Part shown: positions 45,305 through 54,260 of the stretch, one piece after another
How the letters are laid out: each line of letters starts with the position of its first letter
Position numbering within the stretch: the stretch's first letter is position 1
NCBI GenBank assembly: GCA_011050085.1
Contig: DRGL01000043.1
Location: forward strand, 51,674-115,673
DNA: 64,000 nucleotides
Direction: 5' to 3'
DNA from: Pricia antarctica
GTDB taxonomy: Bacteria > Bacteroidota > Bacteroidia > Flavobacteriales > Flavobacteriaceae
Program-made: the position numbers and the translations under genes
Notes under the pieces: model-generated
Told to the model about the DNA's origin: nothing
Seen by the model: only the letters and a program-made list of their open reading frames with translations
Database searches by the model: none

Positions 45305-46912
45305 ATGAATATATATATAAAAAGAGTATTTCTAGCGTCGCTCATAGTATTTGGCCTATCCTGCGATGATGACTTTGCAGAATTAAATACAGATCCCAAT
45401 AGAGCGGGCGCTGAGGCATTCGACGCCAATTTAATTTTGCCTACTGTTATCTATGAAAGTGGGAATAACAGGAATGGTTATAGCGGTGCTGTACTTTTTC
45501 AAGTGATGTGGATCCAATTGATGGCTTCCACCTCTACTGGCGGGGCTAATTATTACTCAAATGCTGACAAATATGTTGCTTCGGGGAGCACCAATTCTTA
45601 TATCTCAAGTTTCTGGGGCAATCAATATTCCACAGCCTCAAGAGCTAGACAAATGGAGAAATTAGCCATTGATAAAGGTTTGTTGAATTTGGCCAATATC
45701 GGTAGAATGCTGCAAATTTTAGATATCTCCTTTGTTTCAGATGTCTATGGTGATGTTCCATATAACGAGGCACTTCAAGCCGATGAAGAGGTAACAGAGC
45801 CATCGTATCAGTTACAATCGTCTTTATATCCACAAATGTTGGCAGACTTGGAAGTGGCAATTACCGCACTCAATCCTTCCGGGGATATCCCTACCAACGA
45901 TTTTCTGTATAATGGAGATATAGCCCAATGGAGAAAATTTGGATATTCGCTAATGCTAAAACTTGCCATGAGAATGGTAAAAGTTGATGCAGCTACAGCA
46001 CAAACCTATATTACTACAGCTTTAAACGGTGGTATTTTTACATCGCCCGACGATGACGCCTACTCAATCATGGATCAGGCAAATGGATTTAACAATGCAA
46101 CGGCTAATGCCTTTAATACTGTTGATGATGTTTACGAAGTACGCTGGAGCAATACGTTCATCGACTATCTCCAAGCTACTAACGATCCCCGACTATCGGT
46201 TGTTGCAGAAATACCGCCCGCAGGGCTTGCAGCGAACAGGGATGGTACCGTTGTCGGTAATTCAGATCCAAGCGTTCAAATAGGTCTCCCAAATGGACTA
46301 GATTTAAGAGGAGCTGGAACCGATGTATCTACGGATCCCAATTATCCCGGCGCAACCGGTACTGGTGATGATGTTGCACCTATTGGCAATTATTCCAGAC
46401 CTACTGCGATTTATAGAGACAGGGAAGGCCCAACTTTTATATTGACCTACGCACAAACACAGTTGCTACTGGCCGATGCTGCAGCTAGAGGTCTAACGGT
46501 TCCAGGTAATGCTTCCCAATATTATAACGACGGACTGATTGCAGCATTTGCAACACTTAACAAATTGGGAGGAACCCAAGTTTCTGTTGAAGATGCAACG
46601 GCTTATGCAAATGCCAATCCGCTTGACACGGGTAATGCTGACGCATCTTTGGAAATGATCAATGTGCAGTATTGGGCTTCAATGGGTATGATAGGTGATT
46701 TTGTAGAGGCTTGGAACAACTGGAAAAGGTCTGATTATCCAGAATTAACCCCTGTTAACTATACCGGAAACTTTTCGAATGGCCAGATTCCCGTCAGACA
46801 ACCTTATCCATCCGGTGAAGAGGCAACCAATACAGAAAATTATCAAGAAGCTATAGGCAGAATTGGAGGTCCAAATGATTGGACAACCAAAATGTGGTGG
46901 GATGTTGAATAA
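45305..46912 (+). CDS. SusD/RagB-family surface lipoprotein (module 2)
   Basis: A 535-residue lipoprotein with lipobox GLSC (Cys20) followed by DDDF, an acidic surface-export signal. It belongs to the SusD/RagB superfamily; FVSDVYGDVPYNEALQ, WRKFGYSLMLKLAMRMV and the ending NDWTTKMWWDVE are recognisable. The sequence is rich in Asp, Asn and Ala and quite unlike SusD-1 outside these motifs, suggesting a different ligand. The start lies two bases after the SusC-2 stop. A terminator follows after about 30 bases. Confidence 0.93.
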   Translation: MNIYIKRVFLASLIVFGLSCDDDFAELNTDPNRAGAEAFDANLILPTVIYESGNNRNGYSGAVLFQVMWIQLMASTSTGGANYYSNADKYVASGSTNSYISSFWGNQYSTASRARQMEKLAIDKGLLNLANIGRMLQILDISFVSDVYGDVPYNEALQADEEVTEPSYQLQSSLYPQMLADLEVAITALNPSGDIPTNDFLYNGDIAQWRKFGYSLMLKLAMRMVKVDAATAQTYITTALNGGIFTSPDDDAYSIMDQANGFNNATANAFNTVDDVYEVRWSNTFIDYLQATNDPRLSVVAEIPPAGLAANRDGTVVGNSDPSVQIGLPNGLDLRGAGTDVSTDPNYPGATGTGDDVAPIGNYSRPTAIYRDREGPTFILTYAQTQLLLADAAARGLTVPGNASQYYNDGLIAAFATLNKLGGTQVSVEDATAYANANPLDTGNADASLEMINVQYWASMGMIGDFVEAWNNWKRSDYPELTPVNYTGNFSNGQIPVRQPYPSGEEATNTENYQEAIGRIGGPNDWTTKMWWDVE

Positions 46913-46945
46913 CCAAAAATGGAAAGTTTTTTATAAATTCATTAC

Positions 46946-46970
46946 AAAGAAGGGCTACGCCCTTCTTTTT
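46946..46970. terminator. Terminator between SusD-2 and the FG-GAP gene
   Basis: AAAGAAGGGC (46946-46955), a three-base loop and GCCCTTCTTT (46959-46968) make a ten-pair stem followed by a T-rich tail. It is in the same place as the module 1 terminator but of unrelated sequence. Confidence 0.87.
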
Positions 46971-47010
46971 TATTTTTCATGCAATTATTTATATTTTTAT
47001 ATAAACTCCA

Positions 47011-50000
47011 ATGATGTTCAATATCCTTCCACCCAATCCATTTAGGACTATAGCAGCATTAGTGCTCATATCATCATCAGCCTTTTCCCAAGAACCAACA
47101 CGATTTACACTACTAGATAATGCAGCTACCAATGTTCATTTTAATAATACAATAAAGGATAGCAATGAGGCAAATATTCTAATCTATGCTAATTTCTACG
47201 GGGGTGCTGGAGTCGGTGTAGGAGATTTTAATAATGATGGCTTACAAGACCTATATTTCGCTGGAAATATCGTTCCCGACAAACTATATCTCAACCAGGG
47301 AAATATGGTTTTTGAAGATGCGACCGAGCGTTCAGGTATTAAACAAGATGGCGGATGGTCAACAGGTGTCACAGTAGCCGACATAAATAATGATGGATTT
47401 TTGGATATATATGTCAGCCGAGAACTCCACGACAAAAAACCGGAATGGAGAACCAATTTACTGTATATCAATAATGGAAACGGTACATTTTCAGAATCTG
47501 CCAAGGCCTTTGGTGTAGATAATTCGGAACGCACTAGGCATTCAACATTTTTGGATTATGATAACGATGGCTTTCTCGATCTCTTTCTGCTGACGCAGCC
47601 ACCCAATCCCGGTAGTTATTCCGAATTTTTTGGAACCGATTTAAAAAGTAAGGAGTACCACCTAAAACTTTTAAAAAATACTGGGAACGGGTCATTTGTT
47701 GATGTAAGCCAAAGCGCTGGTATTGACCTTACCGGCTTTCCTAATGGTGTTTGCGCCAGCGATATCAACAATGATGGTTATACTGATATATACGTAGCCA
47801 ATGATTTTGACGCCCCCGATTTTCTTTTTCAAAATAACCGTGACGGAACCTTTACCAATATTGCCGACGCTGCAATAAAACACACATCATATTATAGCAT
47901 GGGGGTTGACATTGCCGATATTAACAATGATGCCCTTTTGGATATTTTCGTAGTAGATATGGTCGCTGAGGATAATTTCAGATTGAAATCAAATATGAGT
48001 GGCATGAACCCCGATTCATTTTGGAAAGTAGTTGACGAAGGTGGGGGCTATCAATATATGTACAATACCGTGCAACTCAATAACGGCAATAGTACTTTTA
48101 GCGATATTGCGCAGTTTACTGGAATGGCCGCGACGGACTGGAGCTGGTCGAACCTTATTGCCGATTTTGATAACGACGGTCTTAAGGATACCTACGTAAC
48201 AAATGGTCTACTATACGATATACGCAATACAGATGCAGACAAGAATGTTGCGAGTTTGGTGAACAAAACCACCTACGATTATCTTCAAAACAATCCTGAT
48301 GGTGGAAATCTTAACAGTATCTGGGATATTTTGAACATTGATGAGGTAATCGCTTTACTACCCTCACAGCCCCTAAAAAACTACGCTTTTCAAAATAAAG
48401 GCAATCTCAACTTCGAAAATAAAAGGAGCGAATGGGGTCTAGATCAGGAATCTTTTTCCAACGGAGCCGCCTACGCAGATTTTGACAACGATGGAGACCT
48501 GGATATTGTTGTCAATAATATCAATCAGGAAGCTTTTATTTATAGAAATAATTCAGAGCGGATGGAAAACGCCAATTATTTGCGCGTTCGACTGGTGGAT
48601 GAAGGGAACAAGCCGGTATTGGGCAGTAAGGTAACGTTGCATACGTCGAAAGGAATTCAATATCAGGAAACTACAAACGTTCGAGGTATATATTCGACAA
48701 GTGAACAGTTGGTTCATTTTGGCCTAGGAAATATAGATCAGGTGGATAGCCTGACCATCAATTGGCCTAATGGAAAAACAACCGTTCAACGAAATATCGA
48801 ACCAAATCAAACCCTGGCGTTCGATATGAACGATGCTTCTAAAGACCAAAAGGTCAAACAAAGGGATACTATAATCACAGATTCGTTTTTTGAGGAAATA
48901 ACGGAAAGCTATCCACTGCAATACGCTCATTCTGAAAATGATTTTGACGATTTTGAAAAGCAGGTTCTTCTTCCCCATAAATTATCACAATTCGGACCCG
49001 CACTAGCTGTTGGAGACTTTAATGGGGACGGGCTTGAAGACGTTTTTATCGGCGGAGCACATGGCTATGCAGCTACACTTGCCATACAGGGTGCTAATGG
49101 AGATTTTAAACCCTCCAACGAAGACCTATGGCAAAAAGAAAAGGAATTTGAAGACGTGGATGCAGTCTTTATCGACGTAAACGGAGATGGTTATCAAGAT
49201 TTATATGTAGTCAGTGGTGGAAATGAATTTGTAAACAATGATTTGAGATATAATGATCGTCTTTACATAAATGATAAATCCGGAAATTTCACACGCGATA
49301 CGACTTTAGGGGTTTTACCCATCAGCGGATCAAAGGTATCAGCTCAAGACTATGACGGGGATGGCGACGTTGACTTGTTTGTTGGCGGTAGGCACGTACC
49401 AAATGAATATCCGCTGCCTGCAACCAGTATGCTGTTAAAAAACGAGAACGGTATCTTAAAAAACCTAACTAATGAACTTGCGCCTGAGTTTGAAAATTTA
49501 GGGATGGTGACGGATGCGACCTGGGCAGATTATGATGGAGATACCGATTTCGATTTGATAATCACTGGCGAGTGGATGAACTTAACGGTTTTCGAGAACG
49601 AAAATGGTGAATTAAAGAGTAAAACCGAGACCGGTCTTGAAAATACCAGTGGTTGGTGGTTCAGCATAGAGAAAGGCGATTTTGACAATGATGGTGATGT
49701 CGATTTCATAGCGGGTAATTTAGGTCTTAATTACAAATACAAAACCTCGCCGGAAGCCCCATTTGACATTTATTACAATGACTTTGACAAAAACGGGGAA
49801 AGTGACATCGTTTTGGGCTACTACAATAAGGATAAACACTTTCCACTTCGCGGCTTTTCGTGTTCTTCAGAACAAATTCCAGGTCTTAAAGATAAAATTC
49901 AAAAATATGATTTGTTTGCGTCGATGGAGCTCGAAGAAGTTTATGGCAAGAAGGGTTTAGAAAATTCGCTGCACCTCACGACAGATAGTTTTGCCTCCTC

Positions 50001-50385
50001 CTTTATTGAAAATATGGGGAATGGAAGTTTCAAAATTAGGGAATTGCCAAACTTGGCACAATTATCCAATATAAACGATCTATTGGTCAACGATTTTAAT
50101 AACGACAGTTTTCTAGATGTTCTGGTTGTTGGAAATCTTTATGCATCCGAAATAGAAACGCCTAGAAGTGATGCCGGCACCGGGCTTTTATTATTGGGTG
50201 ACGGAAAGGGTAATTTTGAGCCGATAACAGCTATGAAGAGTGGTTTTTACGCTAGTGGTGATGCGAAGCAAATTAGGGTGTTGTCGAAAGGTGAAGCCAA
50301 AGTGATACTTGTAGCCAATAATAACAATACGTTACAAATTTTCGATATCAAAACTAAAACTGCTACAAATAAAAAATCCCGCTAA
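47011..50385 (+). CDS. FG-GAP/VCBS repeat protein with ASPIC/UnbV domain (module 2)
   Basis: A 1124-residue exported protein paralogous to the one at 37080. The N-terminus has an ordinary signal peptide (FRTIAALVLISSSAFSQ) and no lipobox Cys, unlike its module 1 counterpart. About fourteen FG-GAP calcium motifs are visible (DFNNDGLQDLYF, DYDNDGFLDLFL, DFDNDGDLDIVV, DFDNDGDVDFIA). An ASPIC/UnbV segment follows about residue 530-600 (GSKVTLHTSKG, VDSLTINWPNGK). Two ATG codons lie in tandem at the start. It follows SusD-2 after a terminator, so it is expressed by read-through or its own weak promoter (TATATTTT near 46990). Its biochemical role is unknown. Confidence 0.9.
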   Translation: MMFNILPPNPFRTIAALVLISSSAFSQEPTRFTLLDNAATNVHFNNTIKDSNEANILIYANFYGGAGVGVGDFNNDGLQDLYFAGNIVPDKLYLNQGNMVFEDATERSGIKQDGGWSTGVTVADINNDGFLDIYVSRELHDKKPEWRTNLLYINNGNGTFSESAKAFGVDNSERTRHSTFLDYDNDGFLDLFLLTQPPNPGSYSEFFGTDLKSKEYHLKLLKNTGNGSFVDVSQSAGIDLTGFPNGVCASDINNDGYTDIYVANDFDAPDFLFQNNRDGTFTNIADAAIKHTSYYSMGVDIADINNDALLDIFVVDMVAEDNFRLKSNMSGMNPDSFWKVVDEGGGYQYMYNTVQLNNGNSTFSDIAQFTGMAATDWSWSNLIADFDNDGLKDTYVTNGLLYDIRNTDADKNVASLVNKTTYDYLQNNPDGGNLNSIWDILNIDEVIALLPSQPLKNYAFQNKGNLNFENKRSEWGLDQESFSNGAAYADFDNDGDLDIVVNNINQEAFIYRNNSERMENANYLRVRLVDEGNKPVLGSKVTLHTSKGIQYQETTNVRGIYSTSEQLVHFGLGNIDQVDSLTINWPNGKTTVQRNIEPNQTLAFDMNDASKDQKVKQRDTIITDSFFEEITESYPLQYAHSENDFDDFEKQVLLPHKLSQFGPALAVGDFNGDGLEDVFIGGAHGYAATLAIQGANGDFKPSNEDLWQKEKEFEDVDAVFIDVNGDGYQDLYVVSGGNEFVNNDLRYNDRLYINDKSGNFTRDTTLGVLPISGSKVSAQDYDGDGDVDLFVGGRHVPNEYPLPATSMLLKNENGILKNLTNELAPEFENLGMVTDATWADYDGDTDFDLIITGEWMNLTVFENENGELKSKTETGLENTSGWWFSIEKGDFDNDGDVDFIAGNLGLNYKYKTSPEAPFDIYYNDFDKNGESDIVLGYYNKDKHFPLRGFSCSSEQIPGLKDKIQKYDLFASMELEEVYGKKGLENSLHLTTDSFASSFIENMGNGSFKIRELPNLAQLSNINDLLVNDFNNDSFLDVLVVGNLYASEIETPRSDAGTGLLLLGDGKGNFEPITAMKSGFYASGDAKQIRVLSKGEAKVILVANNNNTLQIFDIKTKTATNKKSR

Positions 50386-50400
50386 AAGTAACGGGATTTT
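50372..50400. terminator. Bidirectional terminator overlapping the FG-GAP stop codon
   Basis: AAAATCCCG (50373-50381) pairs with CGGGATTTT (50392-50400) around a ten-base loop that contains the TAA of the upstream gene. A and T tracts on both sides let it serve the convergent DUF2911 gene ending at 50420. Confidence 0.75.
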
Positions 50401-50419
50401 AAATGATAGTAAAGAAAGA

Positions 50420-51268
50420 CTATTTTGCCCCCCACTCTTTCAAAGAATCCGTATTCATCTTGACATAATCGTCGTTACCGGCTTCCTTTGCTTTGTCTAA
50501 AGACATTTTGGCCGTTTTGATAGCGTTTTTTGTATCCCCGGCCTTGGCTTGAATCAATGATTGTTGACGTAATTGCCAAAAGGCAGGTTCATCGGTCATT
50601 TCCATGGCTTTGTTCATCCACTCCTGTGCTTTACTGATATCCTTGTCAGACTCCAGATAATATACGGCAGCAGCATAGTAGTCCTCAGCTTTCGGACTTC
50701 CGACCATGGTTGTTTCAATACTCTTAGAAACCATTTCGTCTGTGGGCACCTCTATTTTCAAGGCTACATATACATTTTCCCACATGATTCCCAAATTGGC
50801 GGAGTCAGCGGCAAGATCGTCAAAACCCATTGTGAATGTTTCTATTTTCATGGGTAAAGAAGTAACTTCTAACATTGTTTTCGCAGCAATCTTACTCTCA
50901 TCCCATTCTTGTGGGGTACCCCCACCTTCTATATCGGTGTATAAAAATAGCTCCCAACTTGTTTTTCCGGGCTTTGTAAAAATGGAATAGGTACCGGCTT
51001 TCACGTCTTGACCATCTATGACCACATCGTCACTAAAAGTAACTTTAGTATATTGGTTAGCACCCGTACGCCACAATTTGTCGTAGGGAACCAAATCCCC
51101 GAAGATGGTTCGCCCATGCATCGAAGGACGGGAATATTCTAGTGTTACATCGGTCAAGCCCACCTTTTGTTCCACTTTCGAAAACGGACTGGGTGCGGGG
51201 GTATTGATTTGCGCTTCCATAGTGAAGGAAGCTAAAGCGACCAAGGTCATTACAAGTAATTTTTTCAT
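50420..51268 (-). CDS. DUF2911 domain protein with TPR-like C-terminus, exported
   Basis: 282 residues with a signal peptide (KKLLVMTLVALASFTMEAQ). The first 165 residues are DUF2911: VTLEYSRPSMHGRTIFG, VPYDKLWRTGANQYTKVTF and the AGTYSIFTKPGK segment. The last 100 residues form TPR-like helices (AEDYYAAAVYYLESDKDISK, AIKTAKMSLDKAKEAG). The function is unknown; the family is widespread in Bacteroidota and exported. A TAGCTTTG box (51291-51298, minus strand) upstream fits the -7 consensus, with a TTTG 16 bases further, shorter than usual spacing. Confidence 0.88.
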   Translation of the reverse strand: MKKLLVMTLVALASFTMEAQINTPAPSPFSKVEQKVGLTDVTLEYSRPSMHGRTIFGDLVPYDKLWRTGANQYTKVTFSDDVVIDGQDVKAGTYSIFTKPGKTSWELFLYTDIEGGGTPQEWDESKIAAKTMLEVTSLPMKIETFTMGFDDLAADSANLGIMWENVYVALKIEVPTDEMVSKSIETTMVGSPKAEDYYAAAVYYLESDKDISKAQEWMNKAMEMTDEPAFWQLRQQSLIQAKAGDTKNAIKTAKMSLDKAKEAGNDDYVKMNTDSLKEWGAK

Positions 51269-51525
51269 TTGCGTTGATTTTAGATTTCCACAAAGCTACT
51301 ATAAACCCGTATCGCAAATGTTAAGGATAACTTAAATCAGTACCAATCGGAATCCGAAAAAAGACGATTACATCGTGCTAACTTCTATTCAATCAACTAA
51401 CACTATATACATATGTCTAAAGTGCATTTACAAATTCATTTATTACGAATTCAATTTATTATTTGTTTAACCCATAATATTTCTACTTAAACAAAATTGG
51501 ATTTATATTTGTTAAAATCATACAC

Positions 51526-52023
51526 GTGAAGCTATATAGGCTACATTCCAAACAATCCCTTCCGATTTCAAAACAACAGGCTTGGGATTTCCTTTCTGAC
51601 CCCAAAAATCTAAAGCGCATAACGCCCGAGCATATGGGGTTTAATATTTTGGCCGGTGGTGATAGACCCATGTTTGCCGGTCAGATTATCGCTTATAAAG
51701 TTTCACCTTTTCCAGTATATTCAACCAAATGGGTTACGGAAATTACGCACGTTAAGGAGGGTGATTATTTTGTAGACGAACAACGCTTCGGACCGTATGC
51801 ATTATGGCACCACAAGCATTTTCTAAATGAAATAGACGGCGGAACCGAAATGGAAGATATCATTGATTATAAACTTCCTCTAGGTTTACTGGGGCAGTTG
51901 GCACATCCGATACTCGTAAAAAAGCAATTGCAGCAAATTTTCTCGTATCGGGAACAAAAGTTGATATCGCTTTTTGGTACTATTGAAAATTCGGTTAAAG
52001 AGCTTCATTTTACTTCTGTATAG
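51526..52023 (+). CDS. SRPBCC (START/Bet v1-like) family protein
   Basis: A 165-residue ligand-binding-fold protein, cytoplasmic. The start is GTG (MKLYRLHSKQSLPISKQQAW); no ATG precedes the first conserved strand. Recognisable parts are PKNLKRITPEHMGFNI and FGPYALWHHKHFLNEIDGG, typical of the cell-division-inhibitor-like SRPBCC proteins found near photolyases. A TATATTTG box sits at 51504-51511, close to the start. It is followed by an SDR and a photolyase on the same strand, a combination that recurs in Bacteroidota. Ligand and reaction are unknown. Confidence 0.82.
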   Translation: MKLYRLHSKQSLPISKQQAWDFLSDPKNLKRITPEHMGFNILAGGDRPMFAGQIIAYKVSPFPVYSTKWVTEITHVKEGDYFVDEQRFGPYALWHHKHFLNEIDGGTEMEDIIDYKLPLGLLGQLAHPILVKKQLQQIFSYREQKLISLFGTIENSVKELHFTSV

Positions 52024-52148
52024 GTTTGACAAGCGTGGAATAAAATATCACTTTATGCTTATTTATAACAAAGCCTATAACATTTATTTAGATTGAAAAA
52101 AGTTTCAAGTATTATATTGTTGATTACACGAATACCCAAAAAACTATT

Positions 52149-52841
52149 ATGAGAAAGAATATACTATTAATTGGTGGATCCCACGGCATTGGGTTTGCAC
52201 TTGCCAAACAATTACAAAAAGAGCACAAGGTTTATATTGCTTCACGTACGAACGAAGATTTAGGCGAACTTGATGCTGATTATATTGCGTTCGACGCTAC
52301 CTCCGAAGAGCTCGACACCTCTTCCCTACCTGACGAATTACATGGCTTTGTCTATTGTCCCGGTAATATTAACTTGAAGCCCTTTAAAATGATGAGCATG
52401 GACACTTTTGAGGAAGATATGCAACTCAATTTTTTTGGAATGGTAAAAGTGGTCAAGGAAATCATGCCCAAAATGGCTGATGGTGCCAGTATGGTATTTT
52501 TTAGCACGGTTGCCGTTGCCGTAGGTATGCCATTTCACACTAGTGTAGCTGCCGCTAAAGGAGCAATTGAAGGATTTGCTAAATCATTGGCCGCTGAATA
52601 CGCCCCTAAGCTTCGGGTGAATGTGATTGCACCCTCTTTAGTAGATACGCCTCTTGCCGGTCGACTGCTTAACAATGATAAAAAGAAGGAGAAAATGGCA
52701 GAAAGACATCCGCTCAAACGTGTTGGGGAAGCAAAAGATATCGCCAATATTGCAGAATTTTTACTTAGCGATAAAAGTACATGGATGACTGGCCAGGTCG
52801 TTGGTGTGGATGGCGGAATGTCTACTTTAAATGTGAGTTAA
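52149..52841 (+). CDS. Atypical short-chain dehydrogenase/reductase (SDR)
   Basis: A 230-residue SDR. The cofactor motif GGSHGIG (residues 9-15), the FVYCPGNIN segment matching NNAG, and the C-terminal MTGQVVGVDGGMSTL are clear. The usual catalytic YxxxK is here VAAAK: Val133 stands where Tyr is expected and Lys137 is kept, with FFSTVAV in place of the Ser strand. The enzyme may therefore not be a classical dehydrogenase. It is the middle gene of an SRPBCC, SDR, photolyase series and is probably involved in a light- or stress-related process. Confidence 0.88.
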   Translation: MRKNILLIGGSHGIGFALAKQLQKEHKVYIASRTNEDLGELDADYIAFDATSEELDTSSLPDELHGFVYCPGNINLKPFKMMSMDTFEEDMQLNFFGMVKVVKEIMPKMADGASMVFFSTVAVAVGMPFHTSVAAAKGAIEGFAKSLAAEYAPKLRVNVIAPSLVDTPLAGRLLNNDKKKEKMAERHPLKRVGEAKDIANIAEFLLSDKSTWMTGQVVGVDGGMSTLNVS

Positions 52842-52931
52842 GTAGATTTGACGCTTCTCGATTAAAATCGAAACATATAATAAATAGTTAAGGGATGTAA
52901 ATTTGAAGTCCCGACGAAGAAAGTAAACAGT

Positions 52932-54242
52932 ATGTCTAAAAAAGTGTCCCTATTTTGGTTCAGAAGAGATCTGCGCCTAGATGATAACGTAGGATTTCTA
53001 CAAGCTTTGAAAGGTGATTTTCCGGTACTTCCCATTTTTATCTTTGACAAAGAAATTCTGGATAGCCTTCCCAAGGATGATGCTAGAGTTAGCTTTATTT
53101 ATGATACGCTTCAAAAAATGCGCGATGAACTACAGGAAGCCCACAAAAGTTCACTAGCAATATTCCATGATAAACCAGCATCCGTATTTGAACAGCTATG
53201 TGAAGAATATGATATTCAAGAAGTATATACCAACCATGACTATGAGCCCTATGCAAAAAAACGGGATCAAATCATCGAAGACCTTTTAGGGGAAAAGGAT
53301 ATAAAATTTAAAACCTTCAAGGATCAGGTAATCTTTGAAAAAGATGAGGTCGTAAAGGGCGATGGCGACCCTTATGTTGTATACACACCCTATAAAAATA
53401 AGTGGAAGGAGCATTTCAATGCCGAAGACCATTTAAATATTCACTATACGAACTCGTATATGGATAATCTTATAGAACATTCCCGTTTACCAAACCTATC
53501 GCTCACTGATATGGGTTTCGAAACCTCATCCCTTAAAGTACCGGACTATACCGTAACACCATCCTTGATCGACAATTATGAAAAGACAAGGAACTATCCG
53601 GCCAAGGAAAATGGAACCTCCCGGTTAGGTCCCCATCTACGATTCGGAACGGTTTCCGTTCGCAAAATGATGAAAAAAGCGATTGCCGAAAAAAACGAAG
53701 TGTTTTGGAGCGAACTGATTTGGCGCGAATTTTTTATGCAAATTCTTTGGCACCATCCAAGAACGGTCAATGAGGCTTTCCGCAAAAAGTATGACCGGGT
53801 CGAGTGGCGTAATGATGAAAAGGAATTCGAAAAATGGAAAAAAGGGGAGACTGGATTCAAATTGGTAGATGCTGGAATTCGGGAACTGAACGAATCAGGC
53901 TACATGCACAACCGGGTACGAATGTTAGTGGCTGGCTTTCTTTGTAAGCATCTCTTAATCGATTGGCGGTGGGGCGAGGCCTATTTTGCCGAGAAATTAC
54001 TAGATTATGAGATGAGTAGCAATGTTGGCAATTGGCAATGGGCCGCTGGCAGCGGTGTTGATGCCGCCCCCTACTTTCGTATTTTTAATCCCATGACCCA
54101 AGTGGATAAATTTGATAAAGACAAAAATTATATTTCTCAATGGGTGCCTGAACATGACACGGATGCCTATCCAGATAAAATGGTAGATCATAAAGAAGCG
54201 CGTGAACGTTGTCTAAAGGTATATAAGGAAGCAGTGGGGTAA
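52932..54242 (+). CDS. Deoxyribodipyrimidine photolyase/cryptochrome family protein
   Basis: A 436-residue flavoprotein of the photolyase superfamily, which uses light to reverse pyrimidine dimers. The N-terminal antenna domain starts VSLFWFRRDLRLDDNVGF. The FAD domain has RLGPHLRFGTVSVRKMM, WRWGEAYFAEKLLDYEMSSN and NWQWAAGSGVDAAPYFRIFN, the core of the class I CPD photolyases, with conserved tryptophans for electron transfer. No long C-terminal extension is present, which fits a repair enzyme better than a signalling cryptochrome. It converges on the DUF6340 gene, with 18 bases between the stops. Confidence 0.92.
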   Translation: MSKKVSLFWFRRDLRLDDNVGFLQALKGDFPVLPIFIFDKEILDSLPKDDARVSFIYDTLQKMRDELQEAHKSSLAIFHDKPASVFEQLCEEYDIQEVYTNHDYEPYAKKRDQIIEDLLGEKDIKFKTFKDQVIFEKDEVVKGDGDPYVVYTPYKNKWKEHFNAEDHLNIHYTNSYMDNLIEHSRLPNLSLTDMGFETSSLKVPDYTVTPSLIDNYEKTRNYPAKENGTSRLGPHLRFGTVSVRKMMKKAIAEKNEVFWSELIWREFFMQILWHHPRTVNEAFRKKYDRVEWRNDEKEFEKWKKGETGFKLVDAGIRELNESGYMHNRVRMLVAGFLCKHLLIDWRWGEAYFAEKLLDYEMSSNVGNWQWAAGSGVDAAPYFRIFNPMTQVDKFDKDKNYISQWVPEHDTDAYPDKMVDHKEARERCLKVYKEAVG

Positions 54243-54260
54243 AGCAATCGTCGAACTCAT

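Noticed and set aside
37080..50385. Repeated Asp/Asn-rich DNA motifs considered as a repeat array or CRISPR-like element
   Set aside because: They are coding repeats of FG-GAP calcium loops with varied nucleotide sequence and irregular spacing inside intact reading frames.
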